Of a stretch of 64,000 nucleotides of DNA, positions 1-11,244 are shown one piece after another. The DNA lies in the NCBI GenBank assembly GCA_029204225.1, contig CM055096.1, positions 72,793,349 to 72,857,348 on the forward strand. The letters are read 5' to 3'. A model generated the notes under the pieces. That model had not been told where the DNA came from, searched no databases, and saw only the letters and a list, made by a program, of their open reading frames with translations. Position 1 is the stretch's first letter. Every line of letters starts with the position of its first letter. The DNA comes from Diphasiastrum complanatum (lineage: Eukaryota; Streptophyta; Lycopodiopsida; Lycopodiales; Lycopodiaceae). The position numbers were made by a program, and so were the translations under genes.

Positions 1-326
1 GAGCATCAGATTTCTATATTTAATATGGATATTATTGAATATATTATGGCGTTTGCATTGGAGCAACTAACAAACCAAAAAAAAAATAGTATAGACTATA
101 AATTCTTTTTTTAGGGTCCATTTTGGAATAAAGTCTGTTCTAGAATGGGCAATCATGGACTCACAATAAACAATAACTATCCTAGTATGCTGAAAAATAT
201 ATTTGTCAAAATCTTTCACCAAAGAAGTCCCTTGTTTGGGACATTCAATATCTCAAGAAATGATCTCAATTTGACAAGTCAAGACTATACTCTTTGAACC
301 CTTCAATTTATAGCCAGGTTAAAATA
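1..326. other. AT-rich sequence, no gene seen
   Basis: No open frame of note, RNA gene or element end was recognised. The adjoining inverted-repeat arm starts near 327. Weak similarity to its partner may reach a little further left (about 265) but is too patchy to claim. Confidence 0.5.
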
Positions 327-1238
327 TAGCTGTATAAAGTCTTACAGTACAAAGTACAAGTTTTAGGACACCCAACTTTTACCTGCTACCATCCCACAAA
401 ACAAAACCGCACAAGTTAGTTGCTTGAAGAAGATAGGTGTTACAGCTGAGCATCAGTTGTTATCTATGTCCGAAACAAGATTCACTACTTTATTAGCATG
501 ATTGCAATTACAAATACTACATCCAATCTTCCCTATCATGCATTTCATAATTAGCAATACATTTTGCCCTTTAACTAAACCGTTTCAGGACAGATGCCAT
601 ACTGATCAGTACAAGAGCAAAAAGAATGTATTAAGTTTACATAGGCATTCTATACGTAAGAAGCTATCTTGTAATACACAAAAGAAAGGAGATATGACTT
701 TGGCCATAGTGCTAGGTACTAGGGCAGATTCGTGCCATACTAGCCCCAAAGACATCCCATGCAAAGCGTTTTTGGGAATCCAAGCACCTTACGGCTTGGG
801 CAGATCTATGCCATTCGACCACGTCAAAATCAAACTTTGTATACGTCCAAAACATGACTATAAAGACTGCATTTAGGCATTTATTAAAAAAAAAACTTTT
901 TGAACCTTGCAAAAAGAGCTATTCTTGCTAGTGGGCATTTTTTTAAAAAAAATCTTGTGACTTCAAAAAACATTAGCTTTACGCAACATATGAAGCCCCA
1001 TACGTCTATATGCACTGTGATGAAATGTTTGGTGAGCCTATCTTCCACGTTGGTGTGGCTTCATAAAACTTCATACCTGAATGCAAAGTGAAGCTATTTC
1101 TTGCGAGCTATCCATCTCCCACTGCTTCAAACAAAACCCTGCTTATGAACTACCAATTCCAAGCCGAAGTAATCGATTAATGGTAGTGCAATTTATTTTT
1201 TAGTAAAAACCATAGTTTCATACCTGTATTACATCAAT
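327..1238 (+). repeat. Left arm of a long inverted repeat
   Basis: The reverse complement of this stretch matches 23,544-24,472 over nearly its whole length with scattered substitutions and small indels. Examples are the block around 600-720 (GATCAGTACAAGAGCAAAAA) and the mirror block at 24,110-24,190. I do not recognise the family. A short minus-strand frame at 712-912 has a longer homologue in the other arm, so the unit may once have coded for something. The right arm stops exactly where the E3b 3' LTR begins, so that copy is cut by the LTR. Confidence 0.75.
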
Positions 1239-1337
1239 CACATGTGCTTTATACCGATCTATGATAATCACAGTATTGTGTGAGCTCATATCCTTTCCAG
1301 CAAAGCGAACAAACCGAATTCCCAGCAAAGCGAGCAA

Positions 1338-1508
1338 ATGCATCTAACCAAACAATCGTTAGCTTTCTTATCTCAGCTTGTAGTATCTTCCAGTCGAATA
1401 CTCTTCCAAAAGCCTTCACAGGTCAATGCATTTAATTAAACAATCGTTAGCTTTCTTATCTCAACTTGTAGTATCTCCCAGTCGAATACTCTTCCAAAAG
1501 CCTTCACA
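1338..1508 (+). repeat. Tandem duplication, 88-bp unit, two copies
   Basis: The block beginning GCATCTAACCAAACAATCG and ending AAAAGCCTTCACA recurs 88 bp later with only a few changes (GCATTTAATTAAACAATCG). It lies between the inverted-repeat arm and an LTR-like stretch. No coding role is visible. Confidence 0.8.
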
Positions 1509-1574
1509 TGTGTCCTCTCATCCAAGCAAAGATGGTATCAATAGAGAAGCAAACCAAGAGAGCTACAACAAGAG

Positions 1575-1700
1575 AGAGAGGGAGAGAATATGAAGAGTGA
1601 AACTTAGGGTTGTAGTCATGTTCTTTTTTATAGAATTTTCAAAACCTCTTAGTGCACTAGGTGATTAAAGATGCCCACCATTAGATCAAATCCATGTAAT
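1575..1700 (+). repeat. LTR-like segment shared (inverted) with E4 border
   Basis: The segment running through GAAACTTAGGGTTGTAGTC and CTCTTAGTGCACTAGGTG is repeated as the reverse complement at 19,728-19,848, the outer border of minus-strand copia E4. It is probably part of an LTR or LTR-adjacent sequence of that family, but neither end can be fixed here. Confidence 0.55.
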
Positions 1701-1898
1701 GTGCAATGATCACAGCCATTCGATGAAAACCAAGTTTCCCACCAAAAGGCTAGAAATTTAAAAAAAAAACTCCTGGGGCCATGTTATTAAGTTTAGCAAG
1801 GTAAGGCATTTTATGTTGGTTTAGTACCATAGGAAAAAAAAAACATTTTATATCGTTTCGGAAAGTGAATGAAGTGTAGTAACCATATAGTAAAGTCC

Positions 1899-1900
<2 letters not shown>

Positions 1901-1947
<47 letters not shown>
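1901..1947 (+). repeat. (GA)n microsatellite, about 23 units
   Basis: An uninterrupted GA dinucleotide run. It creates spurious Leu-Ser frames on the minus strand, which are not genes. Confidence 0.97.
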
Positions 1948-1948
<1 letters not shown>

Positions 1949-2087
1949 CCACCATCCATACCCACAGTTAGCAAGGTATTTCAGGGGGTAGTTAGCACCT
2001 CTGAGATGGAGTGCTAACTGCCCACCAAGAGAAAATCCGCATTTTTTGGTAGTGTAAACATCAAACCAGAGAACATGTTGTGTATGC

Positions 2088-2273
2088 AGATCATAGAATA
2101 GAAAACATTCTAGCAATCAAGACAACATAATACAAGGAGATGGACAAGAGAGAGCAACTGTATTATCAGTTTGTTTTTTTAGAGCGAGATGATCAGTGTC
2201 TCGCTCGTTGGCAGCCTGACACTCTACTCTTTCGTTGTGTTCTGCTCGTTGGCAGACTTTCATGCACAGCTAT
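2088..2273 (-). mobile_element. Partial LTR of the E5 family, cut by E1
   Basis: The reverse complement matches 9,725-9,897, including AACATTCTAGCAATCAAGAC and the stretch GGAGATGGACAAGAGAGAG. The 9.7-10.0 kb copy continues into an end shared with the LTR upstream of the E5 primer-binding site. The match stops at 2,273, exactly at the outer end of the E1 LTR, so E1 probably inserted into this older LTR. The missing remainder is not found beyond 8,853. Confidence 0.6.
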
Positions 2274-3012
2274 TGTTGAATTTCACACGTGTGGACTGTC
2301 CACTACACATGTACTTGTGATCTCCTAAGGTGTGTAGATGCACCAAGATCAAGACTAGATTGAGATTCAAGATCAATCTTAGATCCTATGGCAAAAACAC
2401 ACTACTACATGCATTCAATCACTTCCAACTCTCACTCACACGTGTGGGAAGTATTCAAAAAATAATCTAAGTAAAAACAAGCTGCTCTCCTCGGGTAGAG
2501 AGAGAAAATACATCATGAGCTCTCGGGTAGAGAGAGAAAGCTAGAAATCCAATAACTCACAAAATCCATGAAATCACCAAATCAATTAGATTCAAAATGA
2601 GGAGTACAATGATACTAGTAGGTCCACGAGCTACCACTATGCTTAACTATGATTGGACCATATTTTGTCACCACTTGATCCTATTGGATCATTGATCCAT
2701 GCACCTCTTAATTCTATTGGACTATATTCAAGCACACCTCAATTTCCTATTGGACCTCACAAGGTTCCACCTCTAAATCCTATTGGACCTCTTGGAATTC
2801 ATCAAACAAAAGCTTTACACTTGTCTACACTCTAATTGGCACGTGTTTAGCCTCTTACTCTATTTTGGCTCAATAGTGGCATTACAAGTGGAAATGCATA
2901 ATTTGCCATCTATGCCAAATTTATTCCTATCAACATCCTACACCTAGATGCTTGATGTAAAAAACATAAGACCCCTATATCTAACATAGATAATCTTTTT
3001 CAATTCTTCACA
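2274..3012 (-). repeat. E1 3' LTR
   Basis: On the minus strand it begins TGTGAAGAATTG and ends ATTCAACA, with TG...CA termini, and is 739 bp long. It holds CACACGTGTG at 2,284-2,293 and 2,437-2,446, and six CCAAT boxes (ATTGG on the plus strand) between 2,652 and 2,839. The plus-strand open frame across 2,653-2,835 is an artefact of those repeats. Confidence 0.93.
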
Positions 3013-3020
3013 CTCCTCCT
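3013..3020 (-). promoter_or_regulatory. E1 polypurine tract
   Basis: On the minus strand AGGAGGAG lies immediately before the LTR TGTGAAG terminus, where plus-strand DNA synthesis is primed during reverse transcription. The same motif adjoins the extra LTR copy at 8,510-8,517. Confidence 0.85.
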
Positions 3021-3030
3021 AAAAAATTAT

Positions 3031-4308
3031 CTATGAGGATTTGAGCATTGATCTTGATATAACTCCAAGATTAGATCTATGCTTGATGAAAGCACTTTTG
3101 CTCAAAGGCTTGGTGAGTAGATCGGCAATACAAGAGGACGAGTTGACATGCTCCAAATAGATTTCTCCTCCAATAAGCTTTTCTCTCACAAAATGGTGTG
3201 CCACTTCTATGTGCTTGCTTCTTGCATGAAATATGGGATTATTGGCAAGAGCTTGGGCTGAGATGTTATCACACTTGATCATTGGTAGATCATCCTCCTT
3301 GATGCACTTTAGCTCCATTAATAACCTCTTGATCCAAAGCACTTCTTTGGTAGTTGTAGTAAGTGCTTTGTACTCGGCCTCACATGAAGAGAGAGATATA
3401 GTATCTTGCTTTTTGGAAAGCCAAGATATTAGATTGCCTCCAAGAAAGATAGTGTATGCACTAATAGACTTTCGATCCATCTTGTCACTTGCAAAGTCCG
3501 AATCCGAGTAGCCAATAATTGATAAATCTTCACTTTTATAGTGTAGACCATAATCACAAGATGAAGATACATATCTTAGAATCCTCTTGGCCATCTTCCA
3601 ATGATGGATCTTAGGATCTTGCATAAATTGACTCAATTTGTGCACACAAAAACTTAGATCGGGCCTAGTAATGGCAAGCCAAATCAAGGAGCCTACAAGA
3701 CTCCTAAAAAGTGTGATGTCCTCAAAGGATCTTTCATCACCTTTATTAGGATCTTTGAGAATTTGCTCCATTGGAGTATCTATGCTCTTAGAATTTTCCA
3801 TATGAATTTTTTTCAACATAGAGTGAGCATATCTAGATTGGCATATAAAGACATATTTTTCATAAAAATCAATTTCTAGGCCTAGGATGTAATGCATCTC
3901 TCCTAGATCTTGCATTTTAAACTCACATCCAAGTGCTAGCTTGGTTTCATCAACTAGTTTGATACAACTTCCACAAAGAATAATGTCATCAACATAAATT
4001 AGAAGAATGACAATATTGCTATCAACAAACTTTAGATACATGGAAGGATCATAGTCACTAAGAGTAAATCCTAGTGAGAGAAGAAAAGAGTTAAGTCTTG
4101 AATACCATGATCTTGGTGCTTGCTTGAGTCCATAAAGACTTTTGAAGAGCAAGCACACTTTGGACTCATCCTTGATGAATCCTTGAGGTTGTTCCATATA
4201 GATCTCCTCCTCAAGATAACCATTTAGAAAAGCATTGGATACATCTAATTGGAACACCTTCCACTTGAAAAAACAAGCAAGAGAAATAAGAATTCTTATT
4301 GTCACCAT
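3031..4308 (-). pseudogene. E1 pol: reverse transcriptase and RNase H
   Basis: A 425-residue open frame covering the C-terminal half of a copia polyprotein. RT motifs include FLNGYLEEEIYMEQP, SLYGLKQAPRSWYSRL and the catalytic YVDDIIL near residue 105. RNase H follows with DSDFASDKMDRKS, SLSSCEAEYKAL and CDNISAQALANNPIFHARSKH. The frame ends LTKPLSKSAFIKHR, the usual copia C-terminus just before the PPT. It is separated from the upstream frame by a +/-1 shift near 4,385 (the KARL-AKGFAQ region), so the full polyprotein cannot be read in one frame. The RT and RNase H themselves look undamaged. Confidence 0.93.
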
Positions 4309-6330
4309 CTTTGCAACGGGTGAAAAGGTCTCCTCATAATCAAGACCATGGATTTGAGCAAATCCTTTGGCACATATAATCTTGCTTTATACTTGTTGAT
4401 GGTGCCATCATGATTGAACTTGATCCAAAATACCCACTTGCAACCAATCACATGCTTGTTGGATGGAGGATCCACAAGCTCCCAAGTATTGTTGGTGATC
4501 AATGCATCATACTCTTGCTTCATGGCATCATACCACTCCTTGGTATTGAGTGCCTCTTGTACATTCTTTGGCTCTTCATGAGAGACATAAAAAACATAAT
4601 TAGTGGAATCAAGATCCACTTGTTTGCCTTTGTCATCATATGAGAGCCTCTTAGGCTCGGATCTATCTCTCATGGATCTTCTTGGTGAGAAAATCCGAGG
4701 AGAGTCTTCTTCAAATCTCGACCCCATCACATCATGATTGTCTTCAAGATCAATAATTGATGATGCATCCATAGATTTCTTGATCTCGGCCTCTTCAAAA
4801 GATGAGTGTTGATCTTCATGAAAGACAACATCTCTACTTTCAATAACTTGAGAAGTAGAGAGTATAAAGACTCTATAGGCCTTCTTGGTGGATGAGTATC
4901 CAACCATGATCCCTTTGCATGCACTAGGATCTTCCTTCTTCCTTGTTTCCAAGGGAATATGGACAAAGCATAAGCATCCAAAAACTCTAAGGTGATCAAC
5001 CTTAGGCTTCTTCAAAAATAAGATTTCATATGGTGACTTACCTCCAAGAGCTATATGTGGGAGCCTATTGCAAAGATAATTTGCACAATTAATGGCTTCT
5101 CCCCAAAAATATTTGGGCAAAGATGCCTCAATTCTCATAGATTTTTCACATTCACATAGAGATCTATTCTTTTTCTTGGCCACTCCATTTTGAGTATGAG
5201 AGTAGGCACAAGAAAACTCTCTTTTAATGCCTTCAAGCTCACAAAAATATTGAAATTTATTGGAGATATATTCATCACCTCCATCACTTCTAAGAGCTTT
5301 AATCTTGAATGAGAATTGCTTCTCTACATAAGCTTTGAAAATAAGGAAATGATCAAACACCATAGATTTTGAAGCAAGAAGATATATCCAAGTGAATCTT
5401 GTGTAATCATCAATGAAAGTAACAAAACAAGTGGCTCCTTCCTTGCTTGTAGTTGATGAGAAATGCACATCCGAGTGGATTAACTCCAAAGGATGCTTGC
5501 TTTTGATAGAAGATCTTGTAAATGGCTTTTTGTGAGATTTAGCAATAGCACAAGCCTCACAAGGCTTGATCTTCTTGGAGAGTGACTTTGGCAAGCCAAT
5601 AGCTTTGGCTTCTTTGATCATAGAGAGCATGGATTTGTAGTTGGGATGTCCCAACCTCCTATGCCATAATTCCTCCATAGAGAGCTTGTTCACAAGAGCA
5701 ACATTACAAGCATTCACATACTCATTTGGATCTAGTTTATAGATGCCACCAAATCTAGATCCTAATGCAAGTATCTCATCATTCTTCTTGATAGTGCAAG
5801 TATCAACATTGAATTTTACATCAAGGCCATTATCAAGCAATTGGCCAACACTAATAAGATTCTTGGTAAGCTTAGGTACATAAAGAGCTCTAGAGAGAGA
5901 AAGAACTTTAGAGGATGCAAGCTTCAAGGGAATGTTCCCTATGCCTTCAATAGGACATTCAAAATCATTTGCAGTGTATATTGATTTCTTGACTCCATCA
6001 TAAGGTGCAATAGAAGAGAAAGAGTCCTTGGAGCTACACATATGTGAAGAGGCTCCACTATCAATATACCATAGGCCGTCCTTCTTGAAAGGAGTAGATG
6101 AGAAACTAGAGACCATAAGAGATCCCTCTCCATCACTTGCAATAGTGTCTTCCCTCTCATTGGTAATATTGGCTTGCTTGAGTTGATTCTTCTTTTTGAA
6201 GCAATTGGTGGCATAATGACCTTTCTTGCCACAATAAAAGCACTTGATCTTCTTTTTCTTGAGCTTGGATGATGAAGCATTAGAGGAATCATCTTCCTCC
6301 TCATCTTTGATTTGACTTTGTCCTTGCTTG
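4302..6330 (-). pseudogene. E1 gag zinc knuckle, protease and integrase
   Basis: The frame carries a CCHC knuckle CFYCGKKGHYATNC just upstream of 6,116, the aspartic protease site WYIDSGASSHM, the integrase HHCC domain (WHRRLGHPN ... CEACAIAKSHK), and the first two catalytic positions LIHSD and LRSDGGDEY. The usual NGVAERKN reads NGVAKKKN, so the catalytic glutamate of the D,D,E triad is replaced by lysine. The frame continues through YSSTKKAYRVF and the first RT residues (WELVDPP, GCKWVF) until the frameshift near 4,385. A frameshift near 6,310-6,330 separates it from the rest of gag. Confidence 0.9.
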
Positions 6331-7012
6331 AGGATTGTTGATGTTGGTTCTTGCTCCTCCCTTTGTGCTTATCCTTGGCAAAGAGAGCTTTGCCATCATT
6401 ATGAATGAGAGAAAGCTTGTCCATCCTCAAGAGCTTGTACTCTTGTCTTGATTCTTCTGAAATTAGCACACTTTGGAGAGCCTCCAAACTTGGTAGCTCC
6501 TCCTTAATGGCATAGGATTGTACAAGGTTATCAAATTCAATTCTCAAGCCATTGAGAATGACTTGAACTAGCTCATTTTGATTGATGGAATCACCAATGC
6601 AAGCAAGCTCTCTATGAATATCTTTTACTCTCAAAACATAACTAGATGCACTCTCATCACTCTTTTGGCTACTTTGAAAGATTTGATTCCTAAGAGTGAG
6701 AAGCCTAGAGGTATTCTTAGCCTCATAGATATTGTTGAGACAATCCCAAGCTTCTTTGGCTTATGTACAAGTACCTATCTCCCTCAATATCTCATTAGAG
6801 ACATTCATCTTAATGTAGTGGAGAGCCATCCTAGCTCTCTTTTTGTATTTTTGAACCTCCTGAAGAACTTGTGGTTCTTCTTCAAGGCCAAGAAGTATGT
6901 CCATCATGTCTTGAAGGATCAAGATGGACTCCATCCTCATTTTTCAAATTGAATAATTTGAAGTGGTCAATCTTTCACTTGGTTCCAACAAGGATGAACC
7001 CATTGAAGACAT
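6310..7012 (-). pseudogene. E1 gag, N-terminal part, with stops
   Basis: It starts with ATG at 7,012 (MSSMGSSLLEPSERLTTSNY), matching the gag start of E3a (MSSIGGYLLESSERL) and E6 (MGSAGAYLLEASERL). Two in-frame stops interrupt it: TGA after NYSI, where E3a has Trp, and TAA after GTCT. The capsid part continues openly from 6,634 (ELVQVILNGL, LPSLEALQSVLISEE) to a lysine-rich stretch where the frame shifts before the CCHC knuckle. Confidence 0.85.
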
Positions 7013-7759
7013 TTGAAGTGAAGAAAACTCAAATGATGAACAATAAATGTTGCTAGCAACACACTCTCAATAGGATCCAATAATTGAGTACTATCTCCTC
7101 CTATGAAAGATCTTGCAACTATTTGTGAATTGATTCTCACTAGCTACTCAAATCTCTCTAAAACAGGATCTATTTCACATCAAATGATGGAGTATAGGCA
7201 AAGTTAGGATCTAACACTCTTAGCACGTGTGAAATACACTAAGAAACCAAATTTGACTCAAATATAATGATATTGCATGAAACAAAATGGCTAAGATCTC
7301 AAAACAGTGCCTAGATCACACATAGATGAGATTGGCAAGCATACAACTGTGATTTTGGATCAACCAAGCAATCTCTTGACCAAACCAAATGTGTCCACCC
7401 AGGTCTAGGTGCCCTACCTAACCCTCTTCAAAAGCTTATAACTTTTTATTGGCACAACCAAATGGAATGAAACTGATTGCATCATAAACTAGACAATAAT
7501 AGCTTCATAACAAGCTATCAAGCAAGATAAATGGATCAAATATGAGAGGGGACTTCCAAACTGAAATTGGATGTTCCTCACACGTGTCTGAGCACCTGAT
7601 TCCGTACAGTACCGGGTCAGACCCAATCAATGTCCTTTTGATCTCTTTTGATCCAAGATTGAAAAAGATAGCTAGGAAAATGGGCCTTGACAACTTCTAG
7701 CTCAAGATTGATGAAATTTTTTCACTTACATGGATCAAAATGCATGGTAACCTTAGGTA
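7013..7759 (-). other. E1 5' untranslated leader
   Basis: About 750 bp between PBS and gag start with no coding signal. The short minus-strand frame at 7,505-7,693 is not conserved in related elements here. Confidence 0.6.
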
Positions 7760-7772
7760 GGCTCAGATACCA
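7760..7772 (-). promoter_or_regulatory. E1 primer-binding site (initiator Met tRNA type)
   Basis: On the minus strand TGGTATCTGAGCC directly follows the LTR end AACA. It differs by one base from TGGTATCAGAGCC seen in E5, E6 and the 61-kb element, the PBS usual for plant copia elements. Confidence 0.88.
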
Positions 7773-8509
7773 TGTTGAATTTCACACGTGTGGACTGTCC
7801 ACTACATGTACTTGTGATCTCCTAAGGTGTGTAGATGCACCAAGGTCAAGACTAGATTGAGATTCAAGATCAATCTTAGATCCTATGGCAAAAACACACT
7901 ACTACATGCATTCAATCACTTCCAACTCTCACTCACACGTGTGGTAAGTATTCAAAAAATAATCTAAGTAAAAACAAGCTGCTCTCCTCGGGTAGAGAGA
8001 GAAAATGCATCATGAGCTCTCGGGTAGAGAGAGAAAGCTGGAAATCCAATAATCCACAAAATCCATGAAATCACCAAATCAATTAGATTCAAAATGAGGA
8101 ATACAATGATACTAGTAGGTCCACGAGCTACCACTATGCTTAACTATGATTGGACCATATTTTGTCACCTCTTGATCCTATTGGATCATTGATCCATGCA
8201 CCTCTTAATTCTATTGGACTATATTCAAGCACACCTCAATTTCCTATTGGACCTCACAAGGTTCCACCTCTAAATCCTATTGGACCTCTTGGAATTCATC
8301 AAACAAAAGCTTTACACTTGTCTACACTCTAATTGGCACGTGTTTAGCCTCTTACTCTATTTTGGCTCAATAGTGGCATAACAAGTGGAAATGCATAATT
8401 TGCCATCTATGCCAAATTTATTCCTATCAACATCCTACACCTAGATGCTTGATGTAAAAAACATAAGACCCCTATATCTAACATAGATAATCTTTTTCAA
8501 TTCTTCACA
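7773..8509 (-). repeat. E1 5' LTR
   Basis: 737 bp, nearly identical to the 3' LTR, with CACACGTGTG at 7,783-7,792 and 7,934-7,943. It serves as the 5' LTR of E1 and, at the same time, as the 3' LTR of the truncated internal region at 8,510-8,853. Confidence 0.93.
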
Positions 8510-8853
8510 CTCCTCCTGAAAAATTATCTATGAGGATTTGAGCATTGATCTTGATATAACTCCAAGATTAGATCTATGCTTGATGAAAGCACTTTTGCTC
8601 AAAGGCTTGGTGAGTAGATCGGCAATGCAAGAGGACGAGTTGACATGCTCCAAAAAGATTTCTCCTCCAATAAGCTTTTCTCTCACAAAATGGTGTGTCA
8701 CTTCTATGTGCTTGTTTCTTGCATGAAATATGGGATTATTGGCAAGAGCTTGGGCCGAGATGTTATCACATTTGATCATTGGTAGATCATCCTCCTTGAT
8801 GAACTTTAGCTCCATTAATAACCTCTTGATCCAAAGCATTTCTTTGGCAGACA
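8510..8853 (-). pseudogene. Truncated copia RNase H tail, second E1 unit
   Basis: The first 108 codons repeat the C-terminus of the E1 RNase H (KEMLWIKRLLMEL, CDNISAQALANNPIFHARNKH, LTKPLSKS) with few substitutions. They end at the same PPT next to the LTR. Similarity stops near 8,850, in the codons before KEVLWIKR. The arrangement internal-LTR-internal-LTR on one strand fits LTR-LTR recombination between related copies, or tandem insertion followed by truncation. Confidence 0.88.
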
Positions 8854-9719
8854 ATGACTAGGGTTAGCCAAAACGTGACCGGTGCGGTCTCACAGCCACA
8901 TGCGGATATGGCAATGTGGATTACATAGCATTAAAACACTGTATTCTTGGGCCACTATGGACTTGGTAGGCCAAGGGGAGTGATCACCCACATGTGTGCC
9001 AAGTGCCCTCGAACTAGAATAACAAGTAGTGGACTTAAAATCTTGCCTATGGATGAAGGGAGATTCGTTCTATGCACCAACTAGTTTGGGGAGAGGAGCT
9101 TGGAGTTACTGGAGCATAGAACTAAACAATTGACGATTGTCCATTTATGTTGCAAGAAGATATTCCAACTCCACCATTGTGGGAGTAGGCAATGCATTTG
9201 AACGACAAGCCATTGTCCCCCCTTCAACATGAATTTGTGGATTCAAATGTTGATATGAAGGCTAAGAGCTCACTTACATGTCATAGGGCACGAGGGCCTT
9301 CTTCAAGGTGAGCCACAACCAAAGCCTAGGGATAGGGCTAGACTTTCAAATCTACATCTGGAATGAGGCCATGAGGTAGCAATAGCAACAAAGTCTCTTG
9401 GTTTCTCCCATATCCCCGCAACATCCACCCTAGGATGGAGACTGAGGCCAACCTAGAGGTTTTGGTATTGATGCTGGAACACAACAAGGTAGAGGCAAGC
9501 CATCCACGAATTTATATTGATCAGATAGACATGTATTGTTCATAAATTGGACCTCCGGACACAGAATGCTTTACATTTTATGAGCCAATGTTCTTTCATC
9601 TTATGAGCTATTGATGAGTGTTTCATTTTACACTTGGGTTCCAAAGTTTATGTATAGTGTCTTATGTGATTGAAGTTGATGTACTAGCTTAGAGTTGATT
9701 CACATGCCAGCGAAACAAA
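8854..9719. other. Unassigned sequence, no gene recognised
   Basis: Slightly less AT-rich than its surroundings. A broken plus-strand frame around 9,150-9,300 gives short readable runs but has stops, and I recognise no domain. It may be the remains of an older element. Confidence 0.4.
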
Positions 9720-9992
9720 ATAGTTGTGCATGAAAGTCTGTCGACAAGCAGAACACATCAAAAGAGCAGAGTGTCAGGCCGCCAGAGTGAGACACTAATC
9801 ATCTCGCTCTAAAAAAACAAACAAATAATACAGTTGCTCTCTCTTGTCCATCTCCTTGTTTTTCGATGTCTTGATTGCTAGAATGTTTTCTGTTCTGTAA
9901 TTTGTAGTTGCATGTCTAGGATCCTGCAAGCTTTCGCATAAGAAAATTCAAAAGAAACAAATCCGTTCGCGATACAAAACCTGTTCGCGACA
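9720..9992 (+). mobile_element. Solo-LTR fragment of the E5 copia family
   Basis: It ends TTCGCGATACAAAACC...TTCGCGACA at 9,992. That matches the sequence just before the E5 PBS (26,720-26,795: ATCCGTTCGCGATACAAAAC). No PBS follows. Instead the gypsy integrase reading resumes at 9,993, so the LTR sits inside that gene. Its left end was not fixed; homology to the inverted copy at 2,088-2,273 starts near 9,725. Confidence 0.65.
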
Positions 9993-11240
9993 AAACTCTC
10001 GAGGTGATCTTTTGAAATTAGCAAAACGTTGAACCCGATCCTGGGCACTCTTGCACATTTTCTCAAGCTAACTATAGCATTTCTTGCATCTCTTATAAGA
10101 AATCGGCTATTTTTTAACTTTGATTGACTCAATTTTAACCGTTATCAGAGACCTAGGTTTAAGTTTGTACATAAGCATAGATGCGTTATAGCTAATAACT
10201 GAATTATTACTACTATTATAAGTAACCTCAATCAATGGAAGGTAACTCTCCCAATGAGTTTGCTGAAGCAAAACATATGTCTGAAGCATTTGCTCCATCG
10301 TCTGATTAGTCCTCTTCGTTTGATCATCAGATTCTGGATGATCAATTGAGCCCATGGTCAAGGAAGTCTCCAGCTTATTAAAAATTGCGGTCCAAAACTG
10401 ACAAGTGAACTTCGGATCATGATCACTTACAATATTGGATGGTAGTCCATATAATCTAAACATACGTTCCACAAATATTTGAGCTAACTCAGATGCCTTC
10501 GCCGTAGTTTTTACCAAAATAAACGTAGCCAATTTGGTTAACCAGTCAACTATGATCCAAATAGCATCGTTTTGTTTATTCTTATGCGGTAAACTAACTA
10601 CAAAATCCATTTAGATACTATCTCAACGTTTAATAGGAATATCCAACGGATGTAGAAGACCTCCAACCTTTAAATGTTTAGCTTTATTCCATTGGCACCG
10701 ATCACAATTTAACATACAAGACTCTACAAAAGGTCTTAATTTTGGCCAATAGAACTTCATACCAAATCTAATGCATGATGTACCATGTGGATGTCAAACA
10801 CAAGATGCGTCATGAAATTCAAACAAAACTTTTCTCTTAACAACATCCAATTCGGGTACACATATTTTTTTCCTTTTGAACAAAAGTCCATTGTAGGAAA
10901 AGTCCTCCACTACCTTTCTATCTTTCTCATCGAATTGATTACTTTGCAAATCAATTGATTAAGAGCCCAACAGAACCTTTGTCCAAATAGGTCCAAAATG
11001 AAGATCTTGTTCGTAAAGACCTCGTCACGAAAGATAGAAATCAATAATGATTTCTGTGAACGAAAGTTCATTCACTTCACCAATTCAACTCAGGACATCA
11101 ACCACCTGATTTAAAGACTCTTTGATATATCCCAGATCAAAATCAGAAAGACCCCGCTGGTCTTTCTGATTACAGAAATATTTTAATGGTTGGTGATTCG
11201 AACACACTGAAGAAACTATGAGTTTCTATCTTTCAAAGCC
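9993..11240 (-). pseudogene. Ty3/gypsy RNase H-integrase remnant
   Basis: Read on the minus strand from 11,240: the RNase H end (NHQPLKYFCNQKDQRGLSDF, then VVDVLS), the H2C2 zinc-binding region (HD...C in LLFKRKKICVPELD, FYWPKLRPFVESC, CDRCQWNK), and the integrase core MDFVVSLPHKNKQNDAIWIIVDWLTKLATF with GLPSNIVSDHDPKF and the C-terminal SAQDRVQRFANFKRSPREF. Several stops interrupt it, for example two between H2C2 and the core. It is cut at 9,992 by an LTR and at 11,240 by another gypsy LTR, so only the 3' part of pol remains. Confidence 0.88.
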
Positions 11241-11244
11241 TCAG

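Larger units (their letters stand above)
2274..8509 (-). mobile_element. Ty1/copia retrotransposon E1, two LTRs
   Basis: On the minus strand the order is 5' LTR (8,509-7,773), PBS, gag, protease, integrase, RT, RNase H, PPT, 3' LTR (3,012-2,274). The integrase-before-RT order is diagnostic of Ty1/copia. The LTRs are nearly identical (for example a 2-bp indel near the outer end), which suggests recent insertion. The coding region nevertheless has two stops in gag and two frameshifts. No target-site duplication can be scored because the 5' LTR is followed directly by another element's internal sequence. Confidence 0.93.

Noticed and set aside
1750-2116. Minus-strand frames with long Leu-Ser runs
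   Set aside because: They are translations of the GA microsatellite at 1,901-1,947 in two frames.
2653-2835. Plus-strand frame present identically in both E1 LTRs (also 8,150-8,332)
   Set aside because: It lies antisense in the LTR and follows the CCTATTGGA repeat. Duplication comes from the LTR, not from gene conservation.
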